A stretch of 28,014 nt of DNA from positions 1-28,014 of the forward strand of contig JAAEQP010001342.1 of assembly GCA_024231375.1 (NCBI GenBank), written 5' to 3'. Source of the DNA: a bacterium (lineage in GTDB: Bacteria; Hydrogenedentota; Hydrogenedentia; Hydrogenedentiales; SLHB01). The notes below the pieces were generated by a model. It ran no database searches. It was not told the DNA's origin and saw only the letters and a program-made list of their open reading frames with translations. The translations under genes were made by a program, and so were the position numbers. Positions 25,071-28,014 of this stretch are shown here, one piece after another (position 1 is the stretch's first letter; each line of letters opens with the position of its first letter).

Positions 25071-25328
25071 CTATGCTCCGATGGGTGGCGCGAGTTGGAA
25101 CAGCGCGTTCAGGGGGTCGACGATCCCTTGGATTGCCGTGTAGCCCACGATGCAGGCCGCCGCCGCCACCACGGCCGCGGCACCGGCGAGCCACGTCAAC
25201 GGACGATCATCGGGTTCGGTGTCTTCGGTCAACCGGCCGAGGACCCGCGCCGAGACGTCCACACCGGGGGCTGTCTCACGCCGCGCCAGGGCGGCCAGCC
25301 GCTCAACATCCTTCAGAGGGTCGTGCAT
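25071..25328 (-). CDS. Small single-span protein, putative anti-sigma factor
   Basis: An 85-residue protein: a hydrophilic N-terminal part (about 1-44, with ERLAALARRE and VDVSARVLGRL), one strong hydrophobic segment (about 45-65, WLAGAAAVVAAAACIVGYTAI) and a short tail of about 20 residues. This is the topology of short anti-sigma factors such as CnrY. I do not see a zinc-binding anti-sigma motif (H..C..C). ATG 25328 overlaps the sigma factor gene by 26 bp, a frequent arrangement for sigma/anti-sigma pairs, and the Spy-like gene starts 11 bp after its stop. The function is inferred from position and topology. Confidence 0.65.
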   Translation of the reverse strand: MHDPLKDVERLAALARRETAPGVDVSARVLGRLTEDTEPDDRPLTWLAGAAAVVAAAACIVGYTAIQGIVDPLNALFQLAPPIGA

Positions 25329-25881
25329 CGTCTGTTCTCCCGAAACCCAAGCATTCCAACCGCGCCCGCAGTTTTCGGCGCGCGCGGTGGGCGCGCACTT
25401 TCACGAGCGTCCTGCTCCATCCGGTCCGATCCGCGATCTCGCGGGTGTCCAACTCGTCGAAGTACATCAGCGTCAACACCAGCCGATCTTTCGGCGGCAA
25501 CTCCTCGAGCAATCCGAACAGCGTCTCCGCCGCTTCAGACGGCTCCGCCAGCTCAGTGTAGCGCGGACGGACCGCCTCGTGCTGGGCCAGCAACTCGCGG
25601 CGCGTGGTGTCGCGCGCCTTGTGCTTCCAGAACCGGTACCCGACGCGGGTCGCGATCCGGCGCAACCAGTGTTCGAATGGCGCCCGTTGCCGAAAGCCCG
25701 GCAGACTGGTGTACGCCTCCACAAACACGTCCTGGGTCAACTCGTCGAGCATGCGCCTGTCGCGGGTGAAGCGCCACATCTGGGCCGCCACCTTGTTCTC
25801 GTACCGCGCGACGAGGCGGGCGTAGGCCGCCTGATCGCCAGCGATACTGGCCGCAATGTCGTCAATATCGTTATGACCCAC
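25303..25881 (-). CDS. ECF-type sigma-70 family RNA polymerase sigma factor
   Basis: A 192-residue sigma factor with only regions 2 and 4. Region 2 spans about 12-92, with DELTQDVFVEAYTSL contributing the core- and -10-binding helix; region 4 spans about 120-172, with LEELPPKDRLVLTLMYFDELDTREIADRTGWSRTLVKVRAHRARRKL giving the HTH that reads the -35 element. The short linker between them is normal for ECF sigmas. The start is GTG 25881; the ribosome binding site is poor (GGAG about 15 bp away), so a slightly different start is possible. The operon order is sigma, single-span protein, Spy-like protein. Autoregulation is usual for the class, but I could not identify a convincing ECF promoter in the 306 bp upstream. 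Confidence 0.92.
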   Translation of the reverse strand: MGHNDIDDIAASIAGDQAAYARLVARYENKVAAQMWRFTRDRRMLDELTQDVFVEAYTSLPGFRQRAPFEHWLRRIATRVGYRFWKHKARDTTRRELLAQHEAVRPRYTELAEPSEAAETLFGLLEELPPKDRLVLTLMYFDELDTREIADRTGWSRTLVKVRAHRARRKLRARLECLGFGRTDDARPSEGC

Positions 25882-26187
25882 GTTGGAACCGCGCGTCTCC
25901 GCTGTTGGGGCTTCACCAGCGTTCTCCGCAAAGGAAGCTTATCACACAATACCGTCCTTCGATGGGTTAGTGGACGGAGAGGGCGCGGAGGTTACACGCG
26001 CCACGTTAGGCTCTGACAGGAAAGGGCTTAGCGGACATTTCCCATATGGACCTGCCTTTGCCCATCGCGGGCAGGTCTTTGTCAACCTACATGATACAAC
26101 GTTCGAATGCTCGTGTGCGTTCGGAAGTGTCGTTGAGGTGGACGCATGAATGGGGGCAGGTCAAAATCTTGAATGCACTGAACGAAA
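25882..26187. other. Intergenic region at a base-composition boundary
   Basis: No gene is supported; an 88-codon plus-strand frame (25883-26149) has no homology I recognise and no ribosome binding site. An 8-bp inverted repeat GACCTGCC (26049-26056) / GGCAGGTC (26070-26077) is present, followed by TCTTTGTC on the plus strand, and GGGCAGGTC recurs at 26154-26162. G+C content falls across this region. Confidence 0.5.
26049..26077. repeat. Inverted repeat with recurring GGCAGGTC
   Basis: GACCTGCC and GGCAGGTC pair perfectly over 8 bp with a 13-base loop. The right arm sequence occurs again as GGGCAGGTC at 26154-26162, giving a 114-bp span with inverted ends. It could be a terminator-like hairpin or part of a degraded small mobile element; neither is proven. 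Confidence 0.4.
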
Positions 26188-28014
26188 CTACTGCTTCTTA
26201 ATGCCTGAGGTTCCTGTGCCAAGCGCATAAACTCGAAGCGCATGATTCCCGCCTCTGGGTGAGGTCTCATCCAGGACGGTTATTGTAACGATATGCTCAC
26301 CTCTGCCAAGCCCTTGAAACACCAAGCCAGAACTCAGGATATCGCCGGGAAACCAGCCCTCGATCTTGGCGTCTCTTTCTCCCTCAATATGAATCTCCGC
26401 TACACCTTGCAAAGCCTCGCAACGGTTTGTATATATGGCCAGTGTGTCCCCCTCGACTTTCAATTTCAGCACACTTCCGGGCTGGTTGCTTTCCCACCAT
26501 GGACCGCGCCAGTCCCCCTTCGCAACGGTCCAACCCTCGCTTTTCAGTGGTTCGGCTTTCCCGGCCCGATAGAGCCTTACATGCTCAAAGGTATCCGTAA
26601 ACAAGGGCTCAGGAACAGCGGGCGCGATTGATATATCATCCGTTTGGGGTAAAGCATCCAATGTGTCTTGCAGAAACTGGATTACCAGACCTGCCCCAAT
26701 GGCATGGCCGTTGTCATTAGGATGCACCTCATCCGCGAGAACATCGGACCAACGATACCGGCCTGATTCTATTTCAGGCCCGACGGCATCACGAAAACTG
26801 AGCATGGGCAAATTGTAGTGCCGGCCAATGGCTTCCTGTGCCTCTTGTGCATTGCCCGCTTTTCCATCGCGATTTCGCATCATAAACAACAGCAGGTTCG
26901 CGGGTTGGTTCGATTGGTTCAGGATCTGACGCGTCAGGCCTTCCAGTGTTTCCTGGCGAATCCGGCTGTTGTCGTCATTCACGGCAAATTCGGTAATGAC
27001 AAAGTCGGGCTGCTTAGGCAGAAGGTGCTCATGGGCACGCACTGCCCCATACATGGAACCCGTTCCGCCAATGCCTGCACCAACGAGAGTGATTCTTGAT
27101 TGCGGGAACGTATTCTCCCACCACTCTGTAATAAGCGGGCCATAGGAATGCATCCATGTACTTGCGCCTGCCCCTCCGGTAATGGAGCCGCCAAGTACGC
27201 CTAGTGTCACGGGTTCGCCACTGCGTGCTTTTACTAGCACCTGTTGTAGACGGGCGGTATTGCCTGTGTCGACAAGCCCTTGTTTGTAGAGGCGAGACAT
27301 GATTGCCTGTCGCTCGGGAAGGCCAAGATCACCTGCTGGCAGCCTGGTCAGTGCATAGATGGAGCGAGGCTTTAGCACTATTGTGGCGTTGCCGCTTTCG
27401 AACTGAAGGGTTCCATCCGCTACAATGCCTGCAGGTTCCGGTCCTGTAACATGCATGGTATTAAGCGTGTCTATCGGCATATCTTTCAGGGCAAGTTCTT
27501 TCGCCTCAAATCCATCGTTGACTATCAACAAGGTCAATTGCTCTTCATCTGGCGAGCGGAGGCAAGTCGCCCAAATGCGCGGCACGCCATTCTCGTCACG
27601 CGCACCGTCTAGTGTCGTTTGCATCACATCCCAGCCTGAACGAATATAACGCGCCAGAATCGCCTCAGGATATAGCACCGAAGGGTTTGGGAGCATCTCA
27701 CCATTTTCACCGCGCAGCAATGGGCGATGCGCTGAAAATTCAGCACTATCCACACGTCCCCAGTTCCATCTCAGTTGCCCGTCCATGCCTGCATTCATGA
27801 AACGGATGGTCTGTTCCGCATTGCTGAGACTATCTGCAAAAGCATGATCACTACTGCCACTGGCACGTCCGCCGAATTCGCTCAATACGAAAGACGCTTC
27901 ATGCCCTCGCAAGTTGCGCTGCCGTTCTATGGCGCGCCGATAACCTGCGACACCAGTCTCTATTGAAGGACCGGGACTGTAATCAAAGCCAATGGAATAG
28001 GCATGATCTGCAAG
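26188..28014 (-). CDS. Glycosidase-like region fused to an SGNH/GDSL esterase (5' end outside the window)
   Basis: At least 608 residues; the frame is open to the right edge, so the N-terminus is missing. The first visible 60 residues (GFDYSPGPSIETGVAGYRRAI, then SFVLSEFGG, where E may be a catalytic acid) and the beta-sandwich up to KPRSIYALTRLP look like the end of a glycosidase. An SGNH hydrolase domain follows, about 250 residues: block I GVLGGSITGG with its serine, the block II glycine in GIGGTGSMYG, the block III-like EFAVND, and DEVHPND with the block V Asp and His. About 160 further residues form a beta-rich tail (DTFEHVRLYR...GWTVAKGDWRGPWW) that resembles a carbohydrate-binding module. 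It is probably secreted and removes acyl groups while cleaving glycan. Its G+C (about 50%) is lower than all other genes here. Confidence 0.8.
   Translation of the reverse strand, partial: LADHAYSIGFDYSPGPSIETGVAGYRRAIERQRNLRGHEASFVLSEFGGRASGSSDHAFADSLSNAEQTIRFMNAGMDGQLRWNWGRVDSAEFSAHRPLLRGENGEMLPNPSVLYPEAILARYIRSGWDVMQTTLDGARDENGVPRIWATCLRSPDEEQLTLLIVNDGFEAKELALKDMPIDTLNTMHVTGPEPAGIVADGTLQFESGNATIVLKPRSIYALTRLPAGDLGLPERQAIMSRLYKQGLVDTGNTARLQQVLVKARSGEPVTLGVLGGSITGGAGASTWMHSYGPLITEWWENTFPQSRITLVGAGIGGTGSMYGAVRAHEHLLPKQPDFVITEFAVNDDNSRIRQETLEGLTRQILNQSNQPANLLLFMMRNRDGKAGNAQEAQEAIGRHYNLPMLSFRDAVGPEIESGRYRWSDVLADEVHPNDNGHAIGAGLVIQFLQDTLDALPQTDDISIAPAVPEPLFTDTFEHVRLYRAGKAEPLKSEGWTVAKGDWRGPWWESNQPGSVLKLKVEGDTLAIYTNRCEALQGVAEIHIEGERDAKIEGWFPGDILSSGLVFQGLGRGEHIVTITVLDETSPRGGNHALRVYALGTGTSGIKKQ

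Noticed and set aside
25883..26149. 88-codon plus-strand frame between the sigma factor and esterase genes
   Set aside because: No ribosome binding site, no recognisable family, and it covers the inverted repeat at the composition boundary.

Overview
The window looks like chromosomal DNA of a GC-rich (about 62% G+C in sampled lines) Gram-negative-type bacterium. The gene set suggests the Planctomycetota / Lentisphaerota / Hydrogenedentota neighbourhood: a type II pseudopilin-like surface protein with a C-terminal H..DG motif, a PocR-AraC regulator, a stand-alone UroD-like protein beside a sialidase, Reg_prop-type propeller repeats outside a sensor kinase, and several exported carbohydrate-active enzymes. 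This placement is inferred from gene content only; there is no rRNA or other marker gene here.

Layout. (1) 122-2242: secreted multidomain GH29 alpha-L-fucosidase. (2) 2290-10905: surface-polysaccharide locus on the + strand: a CapK/PaaK-like adenylate-forming enzyme, a GT39-type membrane glycosyltransferase with a long carbohydrate-binding-like C-terminus, two GT4 enzymes, one GT2 enzyme and a Wzx-like flippase. The last five genes are joined by overlapping stop/start codons. (3) 10975-14163: a seven-blade propeller protein fused to a helical, hydrolase-like domain, then a PocR-AraC regulator. (4) 14281-15192: pseudopilin-like protein on the - strand, with a strong hairpin between it and the regulator. 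(5) 15193-15796: about 600 bp non-coding or repeat region with a REP-like palindrome and one possible small gene. (6) 15797-19646: likely operon of exported sialidase, an unrecognised Gly/Trp-rich polytopic membrane protein with an internal 32-residue repeat, and a UroD/MtaA-like protein. (7) 19687-22894: small membrane protein (-), exported MsrA and a heparinase II/III-like polysaccharide lyase. (8) 22964-24569: Zn/Mn-type ABC transporter ATPase and permease, overlapping by 8 bp. (9) 24580-25881 (- strand): ECF sigma factor, small single-span putative anti-sigma and a Spy/CpxP-like periplasmic protein, convergent with the transporter. (10) 26188-28014 (- strand, cut by the window edge): a glycosidase-like region fused to an SGNH esterase, in DNA of clearly lower G+C (about 50%).

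Common thread. The organism appears to build its own surface glycan and to secrete enzymes that trim fucosylated, sialylated and uronate-containing glycans. The two most interesting candidate systems are the sialidase / unknown membrane protein / UroD-like operon, and the ECF-sigma / single-span protein / Spy-like trio facing a metal importer, which resembles the CnrYXH type of metal sensing in gene content but not in gene order. No tRNA, rRNA, CRISPR array or intact insertion sequence was recognised.
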